A stretch of 64,000 bases of DNA from Candidatus Aphodovivens avistercoris. GTDB lineage: Bacteria > Actinomycetota > Coriobacteriia > Coriobacteriales > Eggerthellaceae. The notes under the pieces are model-generated. The model was not told the DNA's origin. It ran no database searches and saw only the letters and a program-made list of their open reading frames with translations. The DNA lies in contig DVIW01000008.1 in the NCBI GenBank assembly GCA_018710945.1, positions 1-64,000 of the forward strand, read 5' to 3'. Below are positions 28,559 to 37,154 of the stretch, in pieces (the first letter of the stretch is position 1; each line of letters opens with the position of its first letter). The translations under genes were made by a program, and so were the position numbers.

Positions 28559-30022
28559 ATGGCGAAAACGCTGGTACTCATGAGGCACGGCAAAGCGCAG
28601 ACGCGTCGCGAAGGACTGCCCGATTTCGACCGCCCGCTCACGCGCGCCGGACGGCGAACGCTGCAGGCGACGCTTCCCTCGTCGCTGGGGCTGTGGCCGC
28701 GCAAGACGCCCTGCGCCATCTGGACGAGCCCCGCCCTCCGCACGACCCAGACGGCGGACTGCCTGGCGGCGGCCCTCAAAGCCCGCGGCACCCGCGTCAC
28801 CGGCATCGAAGAGCGCACCTGCCTGCTTGACCAGGACCTTCCCTCCTTCTTGCGCGAGTTTGCCGATGCCGATGTGGAATGCGTCGCCGTCGTCGGCCAC
28901 AACCCCTTCATCGAAGAGCTGTGCGCGCTGCTCACCGGCGCGAACGTCCATTTCTCGCCCGGTGCCCTGGCTGCCATCCAGCTGCCGGAAGCGGAGGCGG
29001 AGCCGGCATTGGGCGACGAAGCGGCCGCCCACACCAGCAGGGAGCCAATGCCGCGCGACAGCGCAAACGATGCCGCCGACGCCATGCCCGCGTCGGCATC
29101 GGAGACAAAAGACGGCCTTGCCTCCAGCCACGAGTTCAACCTGGAAACCGTCAGCCAAGCCGCCGCGCTCGCGGGAGCCCGCCTGCTCTGGTTCGTCCAA
29201 GGTGCGGCATGCGGCCCCTGGAGGACGCTTGTCGAGCTGGAGGACGTGGTGAAGGCCGCCCATGCGCAGATGGAGGCGCGCCTGCAGGACTTCCTCCGCG
29301 ACCCCGACGAAGTGGAGACGCTGCACAAGCTGAGGGTGTCCATCCGCACGCTGCGCAGCCTGCACCGATTCCTGCGTCCCTTCCACCGTGCCGCAGCGGC
29401 GCGCGAAGTGCAGCGCGACCTGCGGACGCTCGTGCTGCCCACCTCGCGGCTGCGCGAGCTGGACGTGCTCATCGACGAGGCAAGCCAGATGGAACCGCCC
29501 GCAACCGACCTCGTGGCGGCCTGCCGCGCACTGCGCGAGCAAGAGCGCGACCGCGTGTTAGCCGCGCTCACCAGCCCGAAGGCGAGCGCCGCGCTGACGG
29601 GTGCCAGCAAGGCGGCGCGGAAATACCGCTGGAAGCGCTCCGTCGAGCGCAACGGCCTGCGCGAGGCGCAGGTGGCGGCGCGGTTCGCCCAGATGGAGCA
29701 CGAGCTTGATCAGCAGTTGCAACGCACCGACCTGGCCGATGCGGAAGCGACCCACGACGTGCGCAAGGCGGCCAAGCGCGTGCGCTACGCGGCGGAGCGC
29801 TTCGGCTCGTTCGTCGGCGAAGAGCGCGCTGCCCGCGCGAGCGCGCGCATGAAGGGCGTGCAGGACAACCTGGGCGCGCTATGCGACGCGCGCGTGAACG
29901 TCGCCATCGTGGAAGGGTTCCCGCGAGCGGGCCTGTCGGAGAGCGCCCTGCGCGACCTGGCCGCCCTTGACGCGAAGAGCCGCTACTTCATCGCCACGAA
30001 GCTGCGCAGCGCCGGCGCGTGA
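28559..30022 (+). CDS. SixA-type histidine phosphatase fused to a CHAD domain
   Basis: A 487-residue two-domain protein. Residues 1-125 form a SixA-like histidine phosphatase (LVLMRHGKAQTR with catalytic His 9-11, TSPALRTTQTA, VVGHNPFIEEL). A linker of about 60 disordered residues follows. Residues about 200-485 form a CHAD domain, an alpha-helical bundle rich in conserved His/Arg/Lys (VETLHKLRVSIRTLRSLHRFLRPF, EATHDVRKAAKRVRYAAERFG). CHAD domains bind polyphosphate, so the fusion suggests a phosphatase directed to polyphosphate granules or histidine-phosphorylated proteins there; that is inference. GGGAGG lies 8 nt before ATG 28559. Confidence 0.9.
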   Translation: MAKTLVLMRHGKAQTRREGLPDFDRPLTRAGRRTLQATLPSSLGLWPRKTPCAIWTSPALRTTQTADCLAAALKARGTRVTGIEERTCLLDQDLPSFLREFADADVECVAVVGHNPFIEELCALLTGANVHFSPGALAAIQLPEAEAEPALGDEAAAHTSREPMPRDSANDAADAMPASASETKDGLASSHEFNLETVSQAAALAGARLLWFVQGAACGPWRTLVELEDVVKAAHAQMEARLQDFLRDPDEVETLHKLRVSIRTLRSLHRFLRPFHRAAAAREVQRDLRTLVLPTSRLRELDVLIDEASQMEPPATDLVAACRALREQERDRVLAALTSPKASAALTGASKAARKYRWKRSVERNGLREAQVAARFAQMEHELDQQLQRTDLADAEATHDVRKAAKRVRYAAERFGSFVGEERAARASARMKGVQDNLGALCDARVNVAIVEGFPRAGLSESALRDLAALDAKSRYFIATKLRSAGA

Positions 30023-30081
30023 CAGCGCGCCAAGCACCTGACCCGCCGCGGGCGCCGCGGCCGAGAGCGAAAGGAAACCGC

Positions 30082-30351
30082 ATGGGACTGTTCGACGGCA
30101 AAACCGAGGAAGAGAAAGCCTACGAGCGCGTGGCCAAGGCCCTTGACCAGCTGCGCATCCAAGAATCCGACGGGAAGCTGCACGCCGGCATCTTCGAGAT
30201 AAGCGGCCTGGCCGACTGCGGAGCGGCATCGGCCACGCTCAACGGCGTGCTGGGCTTTCTGCAGGAGAAGGGCCATGAGATCGCGGACGTGAAGATCTCC
30301 GACAGCGGCAACGCCACCCTGGGCATGAAGATCCTCGTGCTCTACCGCTGA
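30082..30351 (+). CDS. Small conserved-looking protein of unknown function
   Basis: An 89-residue soluble protein, MGLFDGKTEEEKAYERVAKAL at the start, with AAAGGAAACCGC before the ATG. No signal peptide or membrane helix. The fold is probably helix-helix-strand, with a closing SDSGNATLGMKILVLYR strand. It follows the SixA-CHAD gene by 59 nt on the same strand, possibly co-transcribed. Not recognised. Confidence 0.75.
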   Translation: MGLFDGKTEEEKAYERVAKALDQLRIQESDGKLHAGIFEISGLADCGAASATLNGVLGFLQEKGHEIADVKISDSGNATLGMKILVLYR

Positions 30352-30530
30352 CGCCAGCGCGCCATCAGGAAGCACGCCCCCGCACCCAAAAGGACGCATG
30401 AGACGGCGGCTGCGGCGACAAGCGCGGCAAGCGGCAGACCAGCCGATGCAGCCGCCGCCATCACAACGCCAAACGCGAACGAGGCCCATTCGTAGCCGAG
30501 AACGGACCCGCGCCCGAAAGACAGGCGCAC
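30342..30530 (-). CDS. Possible two-helix small membrane protein
   Basis: A 62-residue frame from GTG 30530, with two hydrophobic helices (about residues 14-33 and 36-54) and a basic C-terminus MARWRQR. It overlaps the end of the preceding plus-strand gene by 10 nt. The upstream GACGAG is a weak ribosome binding site. It could also be a chance frame in Ala-rich DNA. Confidence 0.35.
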   Translation of the reverse strand: MRLSFGRGSVLGYEWASFAFGVVMAAAASAGLPLAALVAAAAVSCVLLGAGACFLMARWRQR

Positions 30531-30568
30531 CTCGTCGTGTCGCCGATATCGAGCGGCGCGTTGCCCTC

Positions 30569-30671
30569 ATTCCAATCCACGCAGTCCTCCGTGGGACTGC
30601 GACGCGGTCCTCGCGGGTCGGGTCGATCCACTCGTAATTTCAATCCCCGCAGTCCCCCGCGGGACTGCGAC
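30569..30671 (-). CRISPR. Two-repeat orphan CRISPR, type I-C-like repeat
   Basis: Two 35-nt repeats (30637-30671 and 30569-30603) agree at 31 of 35 positions and enclose one 33-nt spacer (30604-30636). On the minus strand the repeat begins GTCGCAGTCCC and ends GATTGAAAT, with an internal stem CAGTCCC / GGGACTG, the pattern of type I-C repeats. The copy nearest the leader matches the consensus end; the distal copy is degenerate (ends GATTGGAAT), as expected for a terminal repeat. No cas gene is in the window. A promoter lies on the leader side at 30698-30726. Confidence 0.8.
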
Positions 30672-30697
30672 CGCAACATGTTGCGTTGCTGGGCTTT

Positions 30698-30726
30698 ACT
30701 ATATCCCGTATCTTGCGGCAACGCAA
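30698..30726 (-). promoter_or_regulatory. Predicted CRISPR leader promoter
   Basis: Minus-strand -35 TTGCGT (30721-30726), 17-nt spacer, -10 TATAGT (30698-30703), directed into the array. Between it and the first repeat is the perfect palindrome CGCAACATGTTGCG (30672-30685). The remainder of this spacer up to 30965 shows no gene. Confidence 0.65.
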
Positions 30727-30965
30727 AGGGCGTGCTCGTTCCGAAGCCCTATCTCGGCACCGCGCCGTTTCGTTCTCGGTGCGAACCTTTCGCATGAAAG
30801 CTGATCGCTTGCGACTCGCACCGGGGGGCGCATCGCTCCGTTCGGCCGAACCAACCCCAATCAGCACCCCCTCAACACGTAGCGCACCGCCCCGACCAGT
30901 GCGAACAAGCTATGTACCGCAGCCCAACCCTGCTTCGCGTCCCCGCGCAGCGAGTCTGAACGCCA

Positions 30966-31457
30966 TCACGCCAGCGGCGCACCTTGCGCACGCGCATCCT
31001 CCGACCGCTCCATGTGCAGGAGCGGAAACGCGTTGCCCTGGCCGTCGCGGGCCGAGCGGGCCACCACGCAGAAGCCCTCGTGCTCGTAGAAACCGCGCGC
31101 CTGCGGATTCTGCTCGTTCACGTCGAGGCGATGCGCGTCCCAATGCGCGACAGCGTGATCCAGCAGCGCCGCGCCCGCGCCCTTGCCGCGGAAGCCGTCG
31201 TCCACGAACAGCATCTCCAGCTTGCCCTGCGACGCGCCGGCGAACCCGACGGGAATCCCGCCCTGAAACGCAACGGCAAGCTGGGGAATCCCCACAAGCT
31301 CCGCGCGAACGAGCGGACGCATGCCCACAATGTCGCTTTCCGCAAGGAAACTGTGCGTCGCACGCACCGAGCGCTCCCACACACCCGCCAGCCGCTCGAC
31401 CAGCCCATCCTCGCGCGCATCGGCTGGCACTTCCTCGATGACGAACTCGTCGCCCAT
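30966..31457 (-). CDS. GNAT family N-acetyltransferase
   Basis: A 163-residue acetyl-CoA-dependent transferase. ATG 31457 follows GGGAGGG. The CoA-binding motif is LFVDDGFRGKGAGAALLDHAV, preceded by the beta-4 strand of the fold, and followed by DVNEQNPQARGFYEHEGF, the NP..A..FYE..GF motif of the small-molecule and ribosomal-protein acetylases. The substrate is unknown. Confidence 0.92.
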   Translation of the reverse strand: MGDEFVIEEVPADAREDGLVERLAGVWERSVRATHSFLAESDIVGMRPLVRAELVGIPQLAVAFQGGIPVGFAGASQGKLEMLFVDDGFRGKGAGAALLDHAVAHWDAHRLDVNEQNPQARGFYEHEGFCVVARSARDGQGNAFPLLHMERSEDARAQGAPLA

Positions 31458-31632
31458 GTCGTCCCTCCCGTTCCTTCGCAACCGCCTTTCGGCACGCCCA
31501 TCCTACCGCATCGCGGCCCGAAAAAGCGGCGGACGGCAGCTTCGCGCCGCAACGAACGCCAACCGCTTCCCTTCCCAAACCGCGGCGCCTATGATGGACG
31601 CAGCGAAAACGGCAACCGACGGGAGGCAGCCA

Positions 31633-32469
31633 ATGGAACGCAGCGAACTTGACCAGGCGGTCACGGAGCTTTTTGAAAGCAAGCCGTCCTTCACGTCGAT
31701 AGAGGGCCGTGACGGCACGAGCGCGCGCGTCCGTCTGTTCGACGCGCCCCTTGCGGGAACGGCCAGCGCGCGCGACCCGCTCTTCGAGCGCTTCAAAGAG
31801 CCGGGCGTCATCGGCCCCAGCTTCCGCACGCCGCAGGAGTGGCTGCCTGGCGCGCGCAGCGTCGTGGCGCTGTTCTTCCCCTTCTCCGAGGCCGTGCGCG
31901 CCTCCAACCGCGGCGACGTGCGAGCAACGTCTGCCGAATGGCTCCACGGACGCATCGAGGGCCAGGCCTACCTAGCCGAGCACATGGCGAAAGGGCTGGT
32001 CGCGTGGTTCGAAAGCCGAAATGCCCAGGCCATCGCGCCCGCGCTGGACGGCAGCTTCGCCATTAAGCGCGTGCCCAACCCCGCCATCCCCGGCGACTGC
32101 ATGTTTGAAAGCGCCTGGTCGGAGCGGCATGCCGCCTATGTGGCGGGGCTGGGGACGTTCGGACTGTCGCGCGGCCTCATCACCCGCCGCGGCATGGCGG
32201 GGCGCTTCCTCAGCCTGGTGACGGACGCCGAGCTGGAGCCGACCGTACGGCCCTACGCGGGCGTGCACGACTACTGCCTGATGTGCGGTGCCTGCGTGCC
32301 GCGCTGCCCCGTCGGCGCCATCTCGACCGCCGCCGGCCGCGTCAACCGTGCCTGCCACGCCTATCTGAACGAAACGAAGGAACGCTACGCCCCGCGCTAC
32401 GGCTGCGGAAAATGCCAAACGGCCGTGCCCTGCGAGTTCGAGATGCCCCGTCAGCCCCAGACGCGCTGA
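31633..32469 (+). CDS. Iron-sulfur protein related to epoxyqueuosine reductase (QueG-like)
   Basis: A 278-residue protein with GGGAGGCAGCC before ATG 31633. The N-terminal two thirds resemble the QueG-type cobamide-dependent domain (WLPGARSVVALFFPF, WSERHAAYVAGLGTFGLSRGLITRRGMAGRF). A ferredoxin-like C-terminal region has CLMCGACVPRCPVGAIS and then C...YGCGKCQTAVPC, enough Cys for two [4Fe-4S] clusters. It lacks the HEAT-repeat tail of true QueG, so it may act on another substrate. It is a stand-alone gene with a possible -10 TATGAT at 31590. Confidence 0.85.
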   Translation: MERSELDQAVTELFESKPSFTSIEGRDGTSARVRLFDAPLAGTASARDPLFERFKEPGVIGPSFRTPQEWLPGARSVVALFFPFSEAVRASNRGDVRATSAEWLHGRIEGQAYLAEHMAKGLVAWFESRNAQAIAPALDGSFAIKRVPNPAIPGDCMFESAWSERHAAYVAGLGTFGLSRGLITRRGMAGRFLSLVTDAELEPTVRPYAGVHDYCLMCGACVPRCPVGAISTAAGRVNRACHAYLNETKERYAPRYGCGKCQTAVPCEFEMPRQPQTR

Positions 32470-32629
32470 CGCACGCTCGCGTGCAGCCACGACGGCAGCC
32501 TCGGACGCCCGACGAGAAGAGCACCGGACGGTAACAGCCCCGCAACGCCCTCCCACCAAGCCTTGGGGGGGCAGCCTTTCCGTATGATGGACGCGAAGCG
32601 AACCGCTTGAAGCGCGAAGGAGGCGGCAG

Positions 32630-33259
32630 ATGGGACGAATGGCGAAGGCAGGGGCGCTCGTGGGCGCATGCGCGCTGGCGACCGCACTGCTCGGCGGATG
32701 CGTCGTAGCCGACAACGATCCCGTTGACCTGGGGAAAGCCAAGAATTCGCTCAAAAGCGCCCTTGAGGGGCTCGAACAGGGAAGCGACAGCGTTGCCGAA
32801 GGCTTCGAGAACATGGGCGAAGACCTCGCCGCCATCCCCAACGACATGGCGGACGCTGCGCTCGACAAGGCCGCGCGCATCGAGATCTCGCGTGCGGACG
32901 GCCCGGCCTCCACGCTCGAAGGCGCCGAGGTGGCCGCGTTCGTGCGCCAGCTCGGCATCGGGTCGTGGACGCCTGCTGACGACGGCGCGCTGGCCAAGGC
33001 GCAGCCCGCCGCCACCGCGGCCATCTGGCAGAACGAGACGGTCAAGCTGGGGCAGGACCCCGCCGACGTGAACCAGCAGCAGGTCGCCACGATGAGCTGC
33101 TATCCCGATTTGGGCATCATCACCATCGAGCTGACCGTTGCGCAGGACGGCGGCATCTGGCTGTTCGGCGACCTCGGCGTCGATCTCTCCCGCGAAGCAC
33201 AGCGCCTCCTCACCTTCCACGTGCCCGACAGCGCTCTCCGCGTGTTTGAAACCGCCTAG
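32630..33259 (+). CDS. Lipoprotein of unknown function
   Basis: A 209-residue protein with GAAGGAGGCGG before ATG 32630. Signal peptide with lipobox LLGGC (Cys 24). A helical stretch rich in Lys/Glu (KAKNSLKSALEGLEQGSDSVAEGFENM) leads to a beta-rich domain. It ends by overlapping the 3' end of the convergent sensor kinase gene by 4 nt. A -10-like TATGAT lies at 32583. Not recognised. Confidence 0.85.
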   Translation: MGRMAKAGALVGACALATALLGGCVVADNDPVDLGKAKNSLKSALEGLEQGSDSVAEGFENMGEDLAAIPNDMADAALDKAARIEISRADGPASTLEGAEVAAFVRQLGIGSWTPADDGALAKAQPAATAAIWQNETVKLGQDPADVNQQQVATMSCYPDLGIITIELTVAQDGGIWLFGDLGVDLSREAQRLLTFHVPDSALRVFETA

Positions 33260-34839
33260 CGCGTCGCGGGAATGCGCACGATGACGCGGGCGCCCGCGAT
33301 GCGGCCCGCGTCGTCGCTGCGATTCGACAGCTCCAACGTGCCGCCGTGCGCGGCGACGATCTCCGACGCGGAGAACAGCCCGATGCCGTAGTGGCGCGCG
33401 CTGGTGCCCGCTGCTGCGTGCCCGTTCTCGCTCGCGCCCGCGCTCGAGCGCGCCGCGTCGCCGCGGAAGAAGCGCTCGCAGCCGTGCACGAGCGCCTCAG
33501 GCGTGAAGCCGGGGCCGTCGTCGTCCACCGTGATCGCAAGGGCGTCGCCCCGCGCAGGCACCGCAGCCGTTGCCGCGCCGCCCTGCACGGCGCGCTCCAG
33601 CGCGAACGCCAGCCGCACCTCACCGTGCGCGTGGTCCACCGCGTTCGCCACTGCATTCATGACGGCGCGCGCAAATGCTCCTTCATCGCATTCGAGGCGC
33701 GCGGTTGCGACCTCGGACGCGCACGTTGCCGCAAAGCCGACGCCCGCCGCACGCGCGACCGCCTCCGCCTGGCGTTCAACCTCCGCAGCAAGTTCCCCCG
33801 CGCCCATCACGCGTTTACCGCTGGACGCCGCACCGCGCGAGGCATCGATGAGCAGCTGCACATGGGCGTCGAGCTGCTGGGCGGCGCGCGCGATGTCCGC
33901 CGCAGCCGCAGAGACCTCGGCATCGTCGCGCTCCACGCTCGCCGCACCGCTGGGCGCGCCCAGCTCCTCGGCCACATAGTCCGCGTTCGCGCGCACCACC
34001 GACAGCGGTGTCTTGAGGTCGTGCGCGAGTGCCGCCACCTGGTCGCGCTGCTGCTGCTCGGCCCGCCAGCGCGCCTCGAGCGACTCCGCCAGCGACACGC
34101 GCATACGCTCCATCGCGCCGAGCACGTCGTTGACCTGGCGCACGTTGCTCGCCCCCACCGCAAAGTCGAGCTCGCCGCGCGCGATACGCTCCGCTGCATC
34201 GGTCAGCGGCGCCATCTTCCGCACGATCACGCGGCTCGCCCGCCGCGCGATGAGCGCGATGGCCACCACGCTGCCCGCGCAGCCCGCCACCAGCAAGAGG
34301 TTCTGTGGGTTCGGCAGCGCATCATGCAGCTCGCGCGAGACGAACTGAGGCAGATACGTGCTGGTGAGGATGCAGATCGTGCCGTCAGTCAGCACGAACG
34401 CCGAGTAGGTGACGCCGCCCTCACCCGCCGTCACGGGCGCCGCGGCCGCATCGGCGACACCACTCCACGGCGCGAACTCTTCCGCAGCCACCTCGAGCGC
34501 CCGCTGCGCGCGGTCGGCGGGAAGGTCCGTTTCCAGCAGCGCGCCGTCTCCGCTGACAAGCAGGTAGTGGTAGGCCGTGGGCACGAGCGCCGCGTCGAAC
34601 GCGGGCGCCGCGCGCAGGACGGCGGCCGCCTCGTCATCGTGCGAGGGACCGTAATCGGCCGCGTACACCACCCCCTGCCCAATGGCGATCGAGAAGCACG
34701 CGAGCGCCGCGACCCACACCGCCCCCAGAGCGACGATCACGTACGCGAAGTACCGCGCGATGACGAGCGCAAGCGGCATTCCGCGGCGCGCCTCCGCACG
34801 CTCGCCCGCGCGGCCCGTCTGATGCCCTCTACGTTCCAT
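33256..34839 (-). CDS. Sensor histidine kinase of the lantibiotic-immunity-like module
   Basis: A 527-residue kinase with two membrane helices (about 24-55 and 180-200) around an extracytoplasmic sensor domain of about 120 residues, then HAMP, DHp with phospho-acceptor His 273 (ALAHDLKTPLS), N-box AVMNAVANAVDHA, G1 DDDGPGFTPEA, and G2 HYGIGLFSASEI. It lies 104 nt downstream of its response regulator gene. It probably senses an antimicrobial peptide or envelope stress and switches on the upstream ABC transporter; that is inference from context. Overlaps the convergent lipoprotein gene by 4 nt. Confidence 0.93.
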   Translation of the reverse strand: MERRGHQTGRAGERAEARRGMPLALVIARYFAYVIVALGAVWVAALACFSIAIGQGVVYAADYGPSHDDEAAAVLRAAPAFDAALVPTAYHYLLVSGDGALLETDLPADRAQRALEVAAEEFAPWSGVADAAAAPVTAGEGGVTYSAFVLTDGTICILTSTYLPQFVSRELHDALPNPQNLLLVAGCAGSVVAIALIARRASRVIVRKMAPLTDAAERIARGELDFAVGASNVRQVNDVLGAMERMRVSLAESLEARWRAEQQQRDQVAALAHDLKTPLSVVRANADYVAEELGAPSGAASVERDDAEVSAAAADIARAAQQLDAHVQLLIDASRGAASSGKRVMGAGELAAEVERQAEAVARAAGVGFAATCASEVATARLECDEGAFARAVMNAVANAVDHAHGEVRLAFALERAVQGGAATAAVPARGDALAITVDDDGPGFTPEALVHGCERFFRGDAARSSAGASENGHAAAGTSARHYGIGLFSASEIVAAHGGTLELSNRSDDAGRIAGARVIVRIPATR

Positions 34840-34943
34840 GCTCGTTCGCCCTTCTCCTTCGCCTTCCGCTTCAGCACGCTTGCGCTCCGTCGCTGCACGC
34901 ACTGCTTCCGCACGCCTGTGCTCCGCCGCCGCGGCGCGCGGCC

Positions 34944-35615
34944 TCACAGCGCCCACTTGTAGCCCATCCCCCACACGGTCGCGATGGGGTCGACGCCCGC
35001 CGCGGCCAGCTTCCTGCGCGCGCGGCTCACGTGCATGGAGATGGCCGCCGCGTCGACGTCGCTGTCCCAGCCGAGCGCCGCCTCGCGGATCTGCTCGCGC
35101 GAGAGCACCTGGCCGCGGCGGCGCGCGAACAGCTCGCAAATCGCGTACTCGGTGGGCGTGAGCGGCACGGGCGCGTCGCCTACGCTCACCGTTCTGGCGC
35201 CCAGGTCGATGCGCAGCGCGCCGAACGCAAGGGCGTGCGTGCGCTCGCGCCGTTCGCGCCGCAGGTGCGCCGCCACCTTCGCGCGCAGCTCGGCCGCGCC
35301 GAACGGCTTGCGGATGTAGTCGTCGGCGCCGAGGCCGTAGCCTGTCACCGCGTCTTCTTCGGCCACCTTGGCCGTGAGGAAAAGGATGGGGCCGTCGAAG
35401 CGCGGGCGGATGCGCCGCACGAGCTCGAAGCCGTCGATGCCGGGCATCATCACGTCGCAGATGACCAGGTCAAGGCGAGCGAGGTCGATGTCCCGCCCGT
35501 CCGCCACGGCGAGCGGATCCGCGACGCCTTCCACCTCGTGCCCGTCGCGGCGCAGCACGCGCGCGAGCGCATCGAGGATCGCCTGCTCGTCGTCTATCGT
35601 CAAGATGCGCGCCAT
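34944..35615 (-). CDS. OmpR/PhoB family response regulator
   Basis: A 223-residue regulator: receiver domain with acidic pocket DDE at residues 8-10, phospho-acceptor Asp 54 (VICDVMMPG), Thr/Lys switch LTAK and RKPF, then a winged-helix DNA-binding domain (LTPTEYAICELFARRRGQVLSREQI, SMHVSRARRKL, VWGMGYKW). It should bind direct repeats of about 11-bp period; such repeats sit upstream of the transporter operon at 38935-38960. Hairpin copy D lies between it and the YxeA-like gene. Confidence 0.95.
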   Translation of the reverse strand: MARILTIDDEQAILDALARVLRRDGHEVEGVADPLAVADGRDIDLARLDLVICDVMMPGIDGFELVRRIRPRFDGPILFLTAKVAEEDAVTGYGLGADDYIRKPFGAAELRAKVAAHLRRERRERTHALAFGALRIDLGARTVSVGDAPVPLTPTEYAICELFARRRGQVLSREQIREAALGWDSDVDAAAISMHVSRARRKLAAAGVDPIATVWGMGYKWAL

Positions 35616-35686
35616 GAGCGCCCCTTTCTTTCGTTGTTCCTGCCGCATTCTAGCGAACTGCGGCGCGCGCGGCTGCGACCCTCTTG

Positions 35687-35749
35687 CGAATCCGCGACCG
35701 TTTCGCGCGCAAACCGCGCCCGCGAACGCGCGAAACGGTCGCGGATTCG
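35687..35749 (+). repeat. Intergenic hairpin element, copy D
   Basis: Perfectly paired arms 35687-35710 and 35726-35749 except the innermost pair, loop 15 nt. The left arm begins CGAATCCGCGACCGTTTCGC. Compared with copies A-C, C/G pairs in the outer stem have changed on both arms. It separates the YxeA-like gene from the response regulator gene within the same gene run. Confidence 0.9.
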
Positions 35750-35818
35750 TTCGGGGACGCGAACGCGCGGGCGAGCCACGCGCTGCCAGTCCCCGCGCGC
35801 CGTCCGCGCGCCTGCTGC

Positions 35819-36247
35819 CTACGCCTCGCCCCCGAGCGCCGAGAGCGCCGCAGCGGGCACGTCTGCCGCCTCGACGGCGCGGTAGTGCGCACCCGTGCCG
35901 CCCTTCACCTCGATCTCGAGGTACCCTTCGCCCGTCGCCTGCGCGCCGAACGCGATGATCTGCAGCTCGCGGGCGTTTCCCTGCTCGTCGACAGCCTCCA
36001 CGCGGTACACGTAGTTGGTGCCCGCGCCCGTCGCGTCGGCGTAGCTGTCCGTGAAGGCGTCGGGCTCGGGCGTGCGCGCCCACATCGTCACCACAGGGTT
36101 CGGCAGCACACGGTCGACCACCGACTGCAGCGCCGCGCCCCATCCGCCCGAGCAGCCACCGAGCAGCGGCAGCGCCAAGCACGCCGCCAGCAGCGCTGCC
36201 GCCAGTGCTCCAAGTCGCCACGGCGCACGTCTTCTCGTATCACGCAT
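35819..36247 (-). CDS. YxeA-family-like lipoprotein of the immunity module
   Basis: A 142-residue protein with lipobox LLGGC (Cys 32) after a long positively charged signal region. The mature part has YVYRVEAVDEQGNARELQIIAFG, then GYLEIEVKGGTGAHYRAVEAADVPAAAL, matching the YxeA (DUF1093) pattern of a small beta-barrel lipoprotein often found beside bacitracin and lantibiotic resistance transporters. Its start overlaps the end of the upstream permease gene, so it is in the same operon. The YxeA assignment is by pattern only. Confidence 0.75.
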   Translation of the reverse strand: MRDTRRRAPWRLGALAAALLAACLALPLLGGCSGGWGAALQSVVDRVLPNPVVTMWARTPEPDAFTDSYADATGAGTNYVYRVEAVDEQGNARELQIIAFGAQATGEGYLEIEVKGGTGAHYRAVEAADVPAAALSALGGEA

Positions 36248-37154
36248 CGTTCCTGCCCTCCTCGAACCGATCGAACCACCACGCAAGCGCCGCCACCGCA
36301 AGCACGCTTGCCGCCGCGCAGGCCGCGCCCACGAAGCGTGCCGCGCTCTCCACCTGGGCCAGCGCATCAGGCTGCGCCCACAGCACGGCGAGCGCGGCCT
36401 CCACCGCCAGCGATCCGAGCCGCGCCGGCCACGCGAACGGCACGGCCCCGAGCAGCCCCATGGAAGCGGCACCCGTCAGCTCGCCCGTCATGAGACCGTG
36501 TGCGAAACCGCCCACCGCGAAGAACCCGAGCAGCAGCCCCACGGCGCCCACGCCGATGGCCGCATTGCGCCCGAACCGCAGGGCGAGCGCCAAGCTGAGC
36601 GCATACAGCGGGATACTGCCCGCCGCGATGCCGCACGCCGACAGTGCCAACGCGCCCACGCCCACCTCGAGCCGACCCGCCGCGGCCAGCACGGCAGCGA
36701 ACAGCCCCGCGGCAACCGCCAGCGCCGCTAACCCCGCAAGCCACAGCGCCGCGAGCTTCGCCAACACGGCGATGCGGCGCGCGGGCACCGCCAGCAGGTT
36801 CGCCATCCTGCCCGCACGGCGCTCCTCGTCCACGGCGAGCCCGCACACGATACCCGCCATGAGCGGCATCATCGCCCCGAGGAACTGCGCGAACGCGTCG
36901 GCCCCGAGCGCGGGATCCCACGCCGCCACGGCGAAGTACGCCCCGCAGGCGAGCCCAGCCGCCACCGCGCACGCCGCGTGCACCACCGCAAGCGGCGTGC
37001 GCGCAAACCGCCGGAGCTCCGAGCGCAGCGCCCGCGGGAACGTCATGCGCCCGCCCGCGTGACGCGTCCGCACGTCCGCAGTGCAGCGCCCCGCAGCGCG
37101 CCCGGCACCCGCACCCACATCGCGCGCCGCCGCTTCCGCCTTCCACATGCTCAT
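36240..37154 (-). CDS. ABC-2 type permease, lantibiotic immunity (MutG/EpiG-like)
   Basis: A 304-residue membrane protein with a strong ribosome binding site (GGAGGAGGTGCG). After about 40 basic residues come six predicted helices typical of ABC-2 permeases (MTFPRALRSELRRFARTPL at the cytoplasmic entry, GIVCGLAVDEERRAGRMANLL before helix 3). It overlaps the upstream permease by 4 nt (ATGA) and the downstream lipoprotein by 8 nt. Together with the sister permease and ATPase it forms a three-part exporter that removes peptides from the membrane. Confidence 0.87.
   Translation of the reverse strand: MSMWKAEAAARDVGAGAGRAAGRCTADVRTRHAGGRMTFPRALRSELRRFARTPLAVVHAACAVAAGLACGAYFAVAAWDPALGADAFAQFLGAMMPLMAGIVCGLAVDEERRAGRMANLLAVPARRIAVLAKLAALWLAGLAALAVAAGLFAAVLAAAGRLEVGVGALALSACGIAAGSIPLYALSLALALRFGRNAAIGVGAVGLLLGFFAVGGFAHGLMTGELTGAASMGLLGAVPFAWPARLGSLAVEAALAVLWAQPDALAQVESAARFVGAACAAASVLAVAALAWWFDRFEEGRNDA

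Noticed and set aside
30480-30800. A longer CRISPR array around the two repeats
   Set aside because: Positions one repeat-spacer unit to either side show no repeat-like sequence.
35650-35892. Small minus-strand frame over hairpin D
   Set aside because: It consists of the hairpin arms read in frame plus Arg-rich filler, with no ribosome binding site.
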